Assembly (NCBI GenBank): GCA_022449455.1
Contig: JAKUPL010000007.1
Location: 62,001-126,000, forward strand
Direction of reading: 5' to 3'
From: Alcanivorax sp.
GTDB lineage: Bacteria; Pseudomonadota; Gammaproteobacteria; Pseudomonadales; Alcanivoracaceae
Length of the DNA stretch: 64,000 nucleotides
Below, piece after piece: positions 56,554 through 64,000 of this stretch (positions are counted from its first letter, which is position 1; every line of letters starts with the position of its first letter). A program made the translations under genes and the position numbers. The notes beneath the pieces were generated by a model. That model had not been told where the DNA came from, did no database searches, and saw nothing but the letters and a program-made list of their open reading frames with translations.

Positions 56554-58065
56554 ATGGGGACCATACAAAAATGCCTGTTGCCGCTGCTGCTGGCCGGCCT
56601 GATCGCCGGCTGCGGGCAGGAGCAGGACGACCGGAACACCGAACAAAGCCGTGACCAGGGGGCCGCCAAGGCCACCGTCTCCGACGCCCGCGACAACAGC
56701 GCCGGCGGCGAGAAGCTGGTCACCGGCCTGCCCGACTTCACCGCCCTGGTGGAGAAGGAAGCGCCGGCGGTGGTCAACATTTCCACCGTCACCCACCGCG
56801 AGGCCGGCCAGGGGCCGGACACCAGCCAACTGCCGGAAATGCTGCGCCGTTTCTTCGACGAGTTCGGCGGCCCCGGTGGTCCCGGCCCGCAGGGCCCCGG
56901 CGGTGGCGGCCGCGAGGACGTGGAGTCGCTGGGCTCCGGCTTCATTATTTCCAGCGATGGCTATGTGCTCACCAACTACCATGTGGTGGGCGAGGCCGAC
57001 GAGATCGTGGTGCGTCTGCAGGACCGCCGCGAGCTGGACGCCGAGCTGATCGGCTCCGACCCGCAGAGCGATCTGGCCCTGATCAAGGTGGACGCCGCCG
57101 ATCTGCCGGTGGTGGACATCGGTTCCTCCGACGACCTGAAAGTGGGCGAGTGGGTGCTGGCCATTGGCGCGCCGTTCGGCTTCGACAGCTCGGTGACCGC
57201 CGGCATCGTCAGCGCCAAGGGCCGCAGCCTGCCCACCGACAACTATGTGCCCTTTATCCAGACCGACGTGGCCATCAACCCGGGCAACAGCGGCGGGCCG
57301 CTGTTCAACCTGAAAGGCCAGGTGGTGGGCATCAATTCGCAGATCGTCAGCCGCTCCGGTGGCTACATGGGTCTGAGTTTCGCCATTCCCATCGATCTGG
57401 CCATGGACGTGGCCGACCAGCTCAAGGAAAGCGGCCAGGTCAGCCGTGGCTGGCTGGGCGTGCTGATCCAGGAAGTGGACCGGGATCTGGCCGAGTCCTT
57501 CGGCCTGTCCAAGCCCATGGGCGCCCTGGTGGCTCAGGTGCAGCCCGGCTCTCCGGCCGCGGAAGCCGGCCTGCAGCCCGGCGATGTGATCACCCACTTC
57601 GACGGTCACGAAATCCAGCGTTCCGCCCAGTTGCCCAAGTGGGTCGGCGCCCTCAAGGCCGGCTCCGAGGCGGAAATGACGGTGGTGCGTAACGGCGACG
57701 AGAAAACCCTGGAAGTGACCGTGGGCGAGCTGCCCAGTGACCCGCAGCAGGCCATGAACCAGGGCGGCGAGCAGGCCGGCCCGGGCGCCGACCGGCTCGG
57801 CCTGACCGTGCGCGAGGCCAGCCCGGCGGAGCTGTCGCGGGTGGAGGCGGAAACCGGTGTCATGGTCACCGCCGTGAAGAAAGGCCCGGCGGCCACCGCC
57901 GGCCTGCGCCAGGGGGATCTGCTGGTGAGCCTCAACGGCGAGGATGTGAAGAGCCCGGACGACTACCGCCGCCTGGTCGGCGAGCTGCCCGAGAAGGGTT
58001 CGGTACCGGCGCTGATCAATCGCGGCGGCAACGCCCGCTTCCTGGCCCTCAAGCTGGGGGATTGA
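56554..58065 (+). CDS. degP: DegP/MucD-type serine protease, putative lipoprotein
   Basis: This 503-residue HtrA protease has catalytic triad H143 (TNYHVVGEAD), D173 (SDLALIKVD) and S246 (GNSGGPLFN). Two PDZ domains follow (about 280-370, MGALVAQVQPGSPAAEAGLQ; about 400-495, VMVTAVKKGPAATAGLRQGD). The N-terminus reads MGTIQKCLLPLLLAGLIAGC, an apparent lipobox with C20, then a polar linker (about 21-60) before the usual LPDFTALVEKEAPAVVNIS start. Family members normally have a cleaved signal. ATG 56554 was chosen for this leader; GTG 56518 is in the stem-loop and unlikely. Confidence 0.9.
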   Translation: MGTIQKCLLPLLLAGLIAGCGQEQDDRNTEQSRDQGAAKATVSDARDNSAGGEKLVTGLPDFTALVEKEAPAVVNISTVTHREAGQGPDTSQLPEMLRRFFDEFGGPGGPGPQGPGGGGREDVESLGSGFIISSDGYVLTNYHVVGEADEIVVRLQDRRELDAELIGSDPQSDLALIKVDAADLPVVDIGSSDDLKVGEWVLAIGAPFGFDSSVTAGIVSAKGRSLPTDNYVPFIQTDVAINPGNSGGPLFNLKGQVVGINSQIVSRSGGYMGLSFAIPIDLAMDVADQLKESGQVSRGWLGVLIQEVDRDLAESFGLSKPMGALVAQVQPGSPAAEAGLQPGDVITHFDGHEIQRSAQLPKWVGALKAGSEAEMTVVRNGDEKTLEVTVGELPSDPQQAMNQGGEQAGPGADRLGLTVREASPAELSRVEAETGVMVTAVKKGPAATAGLRQGDLLVSLNGEDVKSPDDYRRLVGELPEKGSVPALINRGGNARFLALKLGD

Positions 58066-58078
58066 GCCCGGCGGTCAG

Positions 58079-58110
58079 CCACCATCGCGGCCGCCCGGCC
58101 GTGATGGTGG
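58079..58110 (+). terminator. Long hairpin after degP
   Basis: CCACCATC-G-CGGCCG (58079-58093) pairs with CGGCCG-T-GATGGTGG (58096-58110), a 15-pair stem with one G-T wobble, 13 bases past the degP stop. No T-run follows. Its ATCGCGGCC core recalls the REP tail. It probably separates the stress operon from lepA. Confidence 0.55.
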
Positions 58111-58227
58111 TGCTCCGCGCCACGGATCGCCTCCGCCACCACGGGGGATTATCCAGCGGAGCCCTAATCCGATAGAATCGCCCACCATTGTGTCCTTCTT
58201 CATGTTTCCACCATTTGGCGGGTATCT

Positions 58228-60027
58228 GTGACCGACATTACGCACATTCGCAACTTCTCCATCATTGCTCATATCGATCACGGCAAATCCACCCTGGCGG
58301 ACCGGTTCATCCAGGTCTGCGGCGGTCTGTCCGACCGTGAGCTCAAGGAGCAGGTGCTGGATTCCATGGACCTGGAACGCGAGCGCGGCATCACCATCAA
58401 GGCGCAAAGCGTGACCCTGTATTACACCGCGCGCAACGGCGAGACCTACCAGCTCAACTTCATCGACACCCCGGGCCACGTGGACTTCTCCTACGAGGTG
58501 TCCCGCTCCCTGTCCGCCTGCGAGGGCGCGCTGCTGGTGGTGGACGCCGCCCAGGGCGTGGAAGCCCAGTCGGTGGCCAACTGCTACACCGCCATCGAGC
58601 AGGATCTGGAAGTGCTGCCGGTGCTCAACAAGGTGGACCTGCCGCAGGCGGAGCCGGACCGGGTGGCCGAGGAGATCGAGGAGATCATCGGCCTGGACGC
58701 GCTGGACGCCTGCCATGTGTCCGCCAAGACCGGGGTCGGCGTGCCGGACCTGCTGGAACAGCTGATCGAGCGTATTCCGGCGCCCCAGGGCGACCGGGAA
58801 GAGCGGCTGCAAGCGCTGATCATCGACTCCTGGTTCGACAACTACATGGGCGTGATCTCGCTGGTGCGGATCCGCTATGGTCGCCTCAAGAAAGGCGACA
58901 AAATCCACGTCAAATCCACCGGTCAGAACCATGTGGTGGACAGCCTCGGCATCTTCACCCCCAAGCGCAAGGAAACCAATGTGCTGGAGGCCGGCGAGGT
59001 GGGCTGGGTGAGCGCCACCATCAAGGACATCAAGGGCGCCCCGGTGGGCGATACCCTGACCCACGCCAATACCCCGGACGTGGCCATGCTGCCCGGCTTC
59101 AAGAAGGTCAAACCGCAGGTGTACGCGGGTATGTTCCCGGTCAACGCGGACGACTACGAGGACTTCCGCGACGCCCTCGGCAAGCTGGCCCTCAACGACG
59201 CCTCGCTGTTCTACGAGCCGGAGAATTCCGACGCCCTGGGCTTCGGCTTCCGGGTCGGCTTCCTGGGCATGCTGCACATGGAAATCATCCATGAGCGCCT
59301 GGAGCGGGAATACGACCTGGATCTGATCACCACCGCGCCCACGGTGGTCTACGAACTGCTGCTCAGCGACGGCGAGACGGTCTACGTGGACAACCCCTCG
59401 GAGCTGCCGGAAGGCAACAAGATCGAGGAGTTCCGCGAGCCCATCGCGCGCGTCAATATCCTTACGCCCCAGGAATACGTGGGCAACGTGATCACCCTGT
59501 GCACCGAGCGGCGCGGCGAGCAGATCAACCTGCAGTATCTGGGCAAGCAGATTTCGCTGACCTACGACATTCCCATGGCCGAGGTGGTGCTGGACTTCTT
59601 CGACCGGCTGAAATCCGCCAGCCGTGGCTATGCCTCGCTGGAGTACGCCTTCGAGCGCTTCCAGCCCAGCAAACTGGTCAAGGTGGACGTGCTGATCAAC
59701 GGCGACAAGGTCGACGCCCTGGCGATGATCTGTCACCTGGACCACTCCGCTCATCGCGGTCGCGCGCTCACCGAAAAGATGAAGGAACTGGTGCCCCGGC
59801 AGATGTTCGACGTGGCCATTCAGGCCGCCATCGGCAGCAAGATCATTGCCCGGCAGACGGTCAAGGCGTTGCGCAAGAACGTGACCGCCAAGTGTTACGG
59901 CGGCGACGTGTCGCGTAAGAAGAAACTGCTGCAGAAGCAGAAAGAAGGCAAGAAACGCATGAAGCAGGTGGGTAACGTGGAAATTCCGCAGGCCGCCTTC
60001 CTGGCCGTGCTCAAGGTGGATGACTAA
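58228..60027 (+). CDS. lepA: Elongation factor 4 (LepA) GTPase
   Basis: This 599-residue translational GTPase has G1 [16 protein letters not shown] (about 14-29), G3 DTPGHVDF, G4 NKVDLP, and the LepA-specific C-terminal end ([20 protein letters not shown]). It acts on the ribosome in initiation or back-translocation. The start is GTG 58228 with TGACCGAC context matching the family N-terminus ([16 protein letters not shown]). Its TAA overlaps the lepB ATG (TAATG). Confidence 0.96.
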   Translation: MTDITHIRNFSIIAHIDHGKSTLADRFIQVCGGLSDRELKEQVLDSMDLERERGITIKAQSVTLYYTARNGETYQLNFIDTPGHVDFSYEVSRSLSACEGALLVVDAAQGVEAQSVANCYTAIEQDLEVLPVLNKVDLPQAEPDRVAEEIEEIIGLDALDACHVSAKTGVGVPDLLEQLIERIPAPQGDREERLQALIIDSWFDNYMGVISLVRIRYGRLKKGDKIHVKSTGQNHVVDSLGIFTPKRKETNVLEAGEVGWVSATIKDIKGAPVGDTLTHANTPDVAMLPGFKKVKPQVYAGMFPVNADDYEDFRDALGKLALNDASLFYEPENSDALGFGFRVGFLGMLHMEIIHERLEREYDLDLITTAPTVVYELLLSDGETVYVDNPSELPEGNKIEEFREPIARVNILTPQEYVGNVITLCTERRGEQINLQYLGKQISLTYDIPMAEVVLDFFDRLKSASRGYASLEYAFERFQPSKLVKVDVLINGDKVDALAMICHLDHSAHRGRALTEKMKELVPRQMFDVAIQAAIGSKIIARQTVKALRKNVTAKCYGGDVSRKKKLLQKQKEGKKRMKQVGNVEIPQAAFLAVLKVDD

Positions 60028-60824
60028 TGGATATCGATGTGGGTTTCTGGCTGACGCTGGCGCTGCTGGTCACGGTATTGATCTGGCTGGCGGACCGCTT
60101 TCTCAAGCTGCGTCAGCGCAAGGGTATGATCGGCACCACCGTGGAAACGTCCAACTCGCTGATTTCGGTGCTGTTGATCGTGCTGGTGATCCGCTCCTTC
60201 ATTGTGGAGCCGTTCACCATTCCCTCCGGTTCCATGTTGCCGACCCTGCAGGTTCATGATTTTATTCTGGTCAACAAGTTCTCCTACGGCCTGCGTCTGC
60301 CGGTGACCAATACCAAGATCATTCCGGTGGGCGAGCCCGAGCGCGGTGACGTCATGGTGTTCAAGTTTCCGGAGGACACCAGCCAGAACTTCATCAAGCG
60401 CGTGGTCGGTTTGCCCGGCGACCGGGTGGCGGTGCGCGACAATGTGGTCTACATCAACGGCGAACCGGTGGACCGGGCGCTGGTGGAGCAGGGTCGCAAC
60501 GCGCGCATGTGGCGCCGCGAGTACATCGAGCATCTCGGCGAGGCGGAACATCTGATCTGGCAGGAAGGCGTGCTCAGCCCGTTCAACGGCGAGCCGCGCA
60601 TTCCCCAGGGCGGTACCCAGGGCGAATGGGAAGTGCCCGAGGGCAGTTATTTCGTGATGGGGGACAACCGGGACAACAGCAATGACAGCCGCTTCTGGGG
60701 CGTGGTGCCCGAGCGGCTGATCGTGGGGGAAGCCTTTCTGATCTGGATGCACTGGGACCCGATCTTCTCGCTGCCGAGCTTCTCCCGTAACGGGGCAATC
60801 GACAAAGTCGAAACCAGCGACTGA
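60027..60824 (+). CDS. lepB: Signal peptidase I
   Basis: This 265-residue inner-membrane peptidase has two N-terminal helices (about 4-22 and 45-62). The catalytic dyad is S69 in PSGSMLPTL and K124 in KRVVGLPGD. Box E GDNRDNSNDSRFWG lies near 212-225. It removes signal peptides from exported proteins. It is coupled to lepA and sits in the conserved lepA-lepB-DUF4845-rnc-era-recO order. Confidence 0.96.
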   Translation: MDIDVGFWLTLALLVTVLIWLADRFLKLRQRKGMIGTTVETSNSLISVLLIVLVIRSFIVEPFTIPSGSMLPTLQVHDFILVNKFSYGLRLPVTNTKIIPVGEPERGDVMVFKFPEDTSQNFIKRVVGLPGDRVAVRDNVVYINGEPVDRALVEQGRNARMWRREYIEHLGEAEHLIWQEGVLSPFNGEPRIPQGGTQGEWEVPEGSYFVMGDNRDNSNDSRFWGVVPERLIVGEAFLIWMHWDPIFSLPSFSRNGAIDKVETSD

Positions 60825-60847
60825 ACCAAGATGGAGACGGACCCACA

Positions 60848-61225
60848 ATGATAACCCGATCCCGTCAAAGGGGGCTTTCCCTGCTCGGCTGGGTGGTCGT
60901 GCTGATCGTGCTGGCGGTGTTCGGTACCGCCGCCTTCCGCATGGTGCCCGCCTACATGGAATACAACACCATCCGCAGCACCATCAACTCGGTGCTCGAC
61001 GACAACAAGACCGCCATGATGTCGGAGCACGAAGTGCGCGGCGCTCTGTCCAAACGGTTCACCATCAATCAGGTGGACGTGATCGGCGTCAACGATCTGG
61101 CGATCAGCAAGAACGGCGGCGACGTGACCGTGGGCGTCGATTACGAAGTGCGCCGGCCGTTGTTCTACAACGTCTCGGTGGTGATGCATTTCGAGGACAC
61201 CTTCAACAAGACCAGCGGGAACTGA
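60848..61225 (+). CDS. DUF4845 membrane protein
   Basis: This 125-residue protein has one helix near the N-terminus (about 11-32, LSLLGWVVVLIVLAVFGTAA) and a small periplasmic domain. Position between lepB and rnc and the pilin-like leader (RQRGLSLLGW) are typical of DUF4845. Function unknown. Its TGA overlaps the rnc ATG (TGATG). Confidence 0.85.
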   Translation: MITRSRQRGLSLLGWVVVLIVLAVFGTAAFRMVPAYMEYNTIRSTINSVLDDNKTAMMSEHEVRGALSKRFTINQVDVIGVNDLAISKNGGDVTVGVDYEVRRPLFYNVSVVMHFEDTFNKTSGN

Positions 61226-61905
61226 TGGACGATCTGGATCGCCTTGCCCGCCGTCTGGGCTACCGTTTTCAGGACCCGGCGCTGTTCGAGCTGGCGCTCA
61301 GCCACCGCAGTGTCAGCCGCCGGCGCAACAACGAACGGCTGGAGTTTCTCGGCGACGCCCTGCTCAGCCAGTTTATTTCCACGGAGTTGTTCCACCGTTT
61401 CCCGGACGCCGCCGAAGGGCAGCTGACGCGCATGCGTGCCTTTCTGGTGCGTGGCCAGACACTGGCGGAAGTGGCCCGGGAACTGGGCGTGGGGGAATAC
61501 CTGATTCTTGGCGGCGGCGAGCTGAAAAGCGGCGGCAACCGCCGGGACTCGATTCTGGCCGACGCCCTGGAGGCACTGATCGGTGCCATCGTCATTGATG
61601 GCGGTGAGGACACCTGCCGTCAAGTGGTGCTGGGCTGGTTCGCCGAGCGCCTGGAGCAGATCTCGCCGCAGTCCGTGCGCAAGGACGGCAAAACCCGCTT
61701 GCAGGAATGGCTGCAGGCGCGCAAGCATGAGCTTCCCGCCTACGAAGTGCTGTCGGTGACCGGCCAGGCGCCGCGCCAGACCTTCGAGGTGGAATGCACG
61801 CTGCCCGATCTCGATCGGCGCTTCGTGGCCGCCGGCGCCAGCCGCCGGCGCGCGGAGCAGCAGGCGGCGGAACAGGCACTGAGCTGGCTGGAGCAGTCCT
61901 CATGA
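61225..61905 (+). CDS. rnc: Ribonuclease III
   Basis: This 226-residue endonuclease has the catalytic domain (about 1-150) with signature NERLEFLGDALL (about 36-47). The second acidic cluster is DALEALIGAIVIDGG near 115-130, and the C-terminal dsRNA-binding domain spans about 155-225 (KTRLQEWLQARKHELPAYEV, AGASRRRAEQQAAEQAL). It processes rRNA and other double-stranded RNA. The era ATG overlaps its stop (ATGA). Confidence 0.96.
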   Translation: MDDLDRLARRLGYRFQDPALFELALSHRSVSRRRNNERLEFLGDALLSQFISTELFHRFPDAAEGQLTRMRAFLVRGQTLAEVARELGVGEYLILGGGELKSGGNRRDSILADALEALIGAIVIDGGEDTCRQVVLGWFAERLEQISPQSVRKDGKTRLQEWLQARKHELPAYEVLSVTGQAPRQTFEVECTLPDLDRRFVAAGASRRRAEQQAAEQALSWLEQSS

Positions 61906-62801
61906 GCAGTACCCGTTGCGGTCTGGTGGCCATTGTTGGACGGCCCAATGTGGGCAAGTCCACCCTGATGAACCATCTGATCGGCCAGAAGGTGAGCATT
62001 ACCTCGCGCAAGCCGCAGACCACCCGGCATCGTATTCACGGCATTCTCAGCCGCGACGATTATCAGATCGTGTTCGCCGACACCCCGGGCATCCACACCG
62101 GCGAGGGCAAGGCGCTCAACCGGGCCATGAACGAGGCGGCGATCTCGGCGCTCAGCGGCGTCGACGTGATCTGCTTCATGGTCGACGGCATGAAGTGGAC
62201 CGAGGGCGACGAGCACGTGCTCAAGCTGCTGCAGCGCGCCGGCGATACCCCGGTGCTTTTGCTGGTCAACAAGGTCGACAACCTGGACGACAAGAACAAG
62301 CTGCTGCCGCATCTGCAGGACCTGGCCGGGCGCTTTCCGTTCGCCGAGATCGTGCCGGTGTCGGCGCTGCGCGGCCATAACCTGGACGCGCTGGAACAGG
62401 CGCTGGCCACGCGCCTGCCGGAAGGGGACTTCTGGTTCGAGGACGACCAGCTCACCGACCGCAGCCTGCGCTTCATGGTCGCCGAGATCATCCGCGAAAA
62501 AGTGGTACGCCAGCTCGGTCAGGAAGTGCCGCACCAGATGGCCGTGGAAATCGATCTCTGGGAAGACGGTCCCAAACTCACCGACATCGCCGCCACCATT
62601 CTGGTGGAGCGGCGCGGCCAGAAAAAAATTCTGATCGGCGACCAGGGCGCGCGCATCAAGCAGATCGGCACCCAGGCCCGCCAGGACATCGAGCGCCTGA
62701 TCGAGCGCAAGGTGATGCTCAACCTGTGGGTCAAGATCAAGGCAGGCTGGTCCGACGACGAGCGCGCCCTGCGTTCCCTGGGCTATGACCGCGACCAATG
62801 A
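61902..62801 (+). CDS. era: GTPase Era
   Basis: This 299-residue protein has G1 GRPNVGKSTLMN (about 14-25), G2/G3 TTRHRIHG and DTPGIHTGEG, and G4 NKVDNLDD. The C-terminal KH domain (about 200-290) carries GDQGARIKQIGTQARQDIE. It matures the 30S subunit at the 16S rRNA 3' end. ATG 61902 overlaps the rnc stop. recO begins 17 bases before its end. Confidence 0.96.
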   Translation: MSSTRCGLVAIVGRPNVGKSTLMNHLIGQKVSITSRKPQTTRHRIHGILSRDDYQIVFADTPGIHTGEGKALNRAMNEAAISALSGVDVICFMVDGMKWTEGDEHVLKLLQRAGDTPVLLLVNKVDNLDDKNKLLPHLQDLAGRFPFAEIVPVSALRGHNLDALEQALATRLPEGDFWFEDDQLTDRSLRFMVAEIIREKVVRQLGQEVPHQMAVEIDLWEDGPKLTDIAATILVERRGQKKILIGDQGARIKQIGTQARQDIERLIERKVMLNLWVKIKAGWSDDERALRSLGYDRDQ

Positions 62802-63447
62802 TCTGGCGCCGGCCTGGCTGCTGCATCGCCGCCCCTTCCGCAATACCAGCCTGATCACCGATTTGTTTCTGCCCGGGCAGGGCCGCGTCGGCGCGGTGGC
62901 CCGGGGCGGGCGCCGCAATCCGGCGCTGGCGCCCTTCGTGCCCCTGTGGGTTAACCTGAAAGCCGGCGGTGAGCTGTTCACCCTGCGGGACAGCGAGCCG
63001 CGTGGCGCCGCGCTGTCGCTGGCCGGCCGCGCCCTGTTCTGCGGTTTCTATGTCAACGAACTGATGATGCGCCTGCTGCATCGGGATGATGCCCACCCGG
63101 ATCTGTGGCCGGTCTATGAGGGCACGCTCGCCGCGCTGGGCGGCGAGGTACCCCTGGACGTCACCCTGCGCCGCTTCGAGCGGATGCTGCTGGAGGAGGT
63201 GGGTTACGGTCTGACCCTGGAGTGGGACGCCGAGGGCCGGCCGCTGGAAGCGGGCGTGCACTACCGATGGGTGCCGGAGCAGGGCTTCGTGGCCAGCGCC
63301 GGCGGTTACCCCGGTGAACTGCTCATCGCCCTGGGCGAGGACCGCTGGAACGACGACGTGCGGCGGCTGGCCAAGGCGCTGCTGCGCGAGGCGCTGGCGC
63401 CGCATCTGGGTGACCGGCCCCTGCGCAGCCGGGAGTTGTTCCGGTAA
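62785..63447 (+). CDS. recO: DNA repair protein RecO
   Basis: This 220-residue protein of the RecFOR pathway has an N-terminal OB fold (about 8-80, LLHRRPFRNTSLITDLF, GRVGAVARGGRRN) and a helical C-terminal part (GRALFCGFYVNELMMRLLHR). It loads RecA on SSB-coated gaps. The four zinc cysteines found in some RecO proteins are absent, as in many gammaproteobacteria. It overlaps era by 17 bases. The next gene faces it from the other strand, with only four bases between stops. Confidence 0.93.
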   Translation: MTATNDLAPAWLLHRRPFRNTSLITDLFLPGQGRVGAVARGGRRNPALAPFVPLWVNLKAGGELFTLRDSEPRGAALSLAGRALFCGFYVNELMMRLLHRDDAHPDLWPVYEGTLAALGGEVPLDVTLRRFERMLLEEVGYGLTLEWDAEGRPLEAGVHYRWVPEQGFVASAGGYPGELLIALGEDRWNDDVRRLAKALLREALAPHLGDRPLRSRELFR

Positions 63448-63451
63448 CGTT

Positions 63452-64000
63452 TTATTGACGGGCGTCGCGGGCGGCCTCGTCGATCAGCACGCGCATGGCG
63501 CGCACCGCTTCGTCCAGGCCGGTGAGCACCGCCCGGGCGACGATGCCGTGGCCGATGTTCAGTTCGTTCATGCCGGGCAGGGCGGCGATCTCGCGGGTGT
63601 TGTGATAATGCAGGCCGTGGCCGGCGTTGACGATCAGGCCGGCGTCGCGGGCCAGCGCCACCGCGTCGCGGATGCGCCCGAGCTCGCGGTCGGCGGTGTC
63701 CGCGTCGCTGGCCTCGGCGTAATGACCGGTGTGGATCTCGATGGCCGGCGCCCGGCAGCGCACCGCCGCCTCGATCTGCGCCGGGTCCGCGTCGATGAAC
63801 AGCGACACCTGAATGCCGGCCTCGCTCAGCTCGCCGGTGCAGCGCTTGATCCATTCCTCGTTGCCGGCCACGTCCAGCCCGCCCTCGGTGGTCAGTTCCT
63901 CACGCTTTTCCGGCACCAGGCAGCTGTGCGGCGGGCGGATGCGCCGGGCGATGCCGACCATTTCCTTGGTGGCCGCCATTTCCAGATTCATGCGCGTTTG
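63452..64000 (-). CDS. pdxJ: Pyridoxine 5'-phosphate synthase PdxJ, C-terminal part
   Basis: About 183 codons of a normal 245 lie in the window; the frame is open past the edge ([15 protein letters not shown]). PdxJ condenses amino-acetone phosphate with deoxyxylulose 5-phosphate to pyridoxine phosphate in vitamin B6 synthesis. Family motifs: [49 protein letters not shown] and [12 protein letters not shown]. In many relatives pdxJ follows recO on the same strand; here it converges on recO. Confidence 0.93.
   Translation of the reverse strand, partial: QTRMNLEMAATKEMVGIARRIRPPHSCLVPEKREELTTEGGLDVAGNEEWIKRCTGELSEAGIQVSLFIDADPAQIEAAVRCRAPAIEIHTGHYAEASDADTADRELGRIRDAVALARDAGLIVNAGHGLHYHNTREIAALPGMNELNIGHGIVARAVLTGLDEAVRAMRVLIDEAARDARQ

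Overview
The window is high-GC (mid-60s percent by eye) chromosomal DNA of a gammaproteobacterium. Conserved blocks place it: rpoE-mucA-mucB-degP next to nadB, then lepA-lepB-DUF4845-rnc-era-recO; prfB (with its programmed frameshift) followed by lysS; fadB-fadA; and sdhE-ygfX. Together with the fatty-acid genes and Pseudomonas-like REP repeats, this suggests an Oceanospirillales/Pseudomonadales-type organism such as Alcanivorax or Alloalcanivorax. The genus is inferred from gene content, not from a search.

Layout. 1-1281: end of a class III CoA-transferase gene and a small anchored protein. 1311-8373: a LuxR-type response regulator and a multi-pass PDZ-like histidine kinase, followed by a tight three-gene operon of two lipoproteins and a secreted protein of unknown function. 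8527-12029: a TonB-dependent receptor and a PepSY membrane protein with a His-rich loop. 12026-16091 (minus): five overlapping or closely spaced envelope genes, including LpoB-, COG3014- and YcfL-like lipoproteins. 16271-19589: the ABC-F protein YbiT and a HipBA toxin-antitoxin module. 19693-23206: an RpiR regulator and a ureide-catabolism pair (PucG-like aminotransferase, allantoate amidohydrolase) with clear inverted-repeat operators. 23261-28388: pirin, a NERD-nuclease/SF1-helicase protein, an AT-rich orphan gene and an MFS exporter.

28486-33828: fadBA (beta-oxidation) divergent from recJ. 33829-34768: a REP-associated tyrosine transposase element bounded by GGGGTCGGACC inverted ends. 34807-39556: a Fur-box-like site and a siderophore-uptake operon (TonB receptor, DUF3325, DUF3649, PepSY). 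39540-39820: a transposase-less relative of the transposase element, whose left end supplies the last codons and stop of the PepSY gene. 39921-49091: malic enzyme, a DUF7352 protein, prfB, lysS, a TetR regulator, ung, a hydroxyisobutyryl-CoA hydrolase-like gene and a nitronate monooxygenase. 49113-52319: ygfZ divergent from sdhE-ygfX-selO. 52509-64000: nadB, the sigma-E envelope-stress operon, the lepA-to-recO operon, and a partial pdxJ running toward recO.

No rRNA, tRNA, CRISPR array, prophage or classical insertion sequence was found. The least explained parts are the kinase/lipoprotein block (1.3-8.4 kb), the five-gene envelope operon (12-16 kb), the NERD-helicase plus AT-rich gene (24.4-27 kb) and the GGGGTCGGACC elements (33.8 and 39.5 kb).
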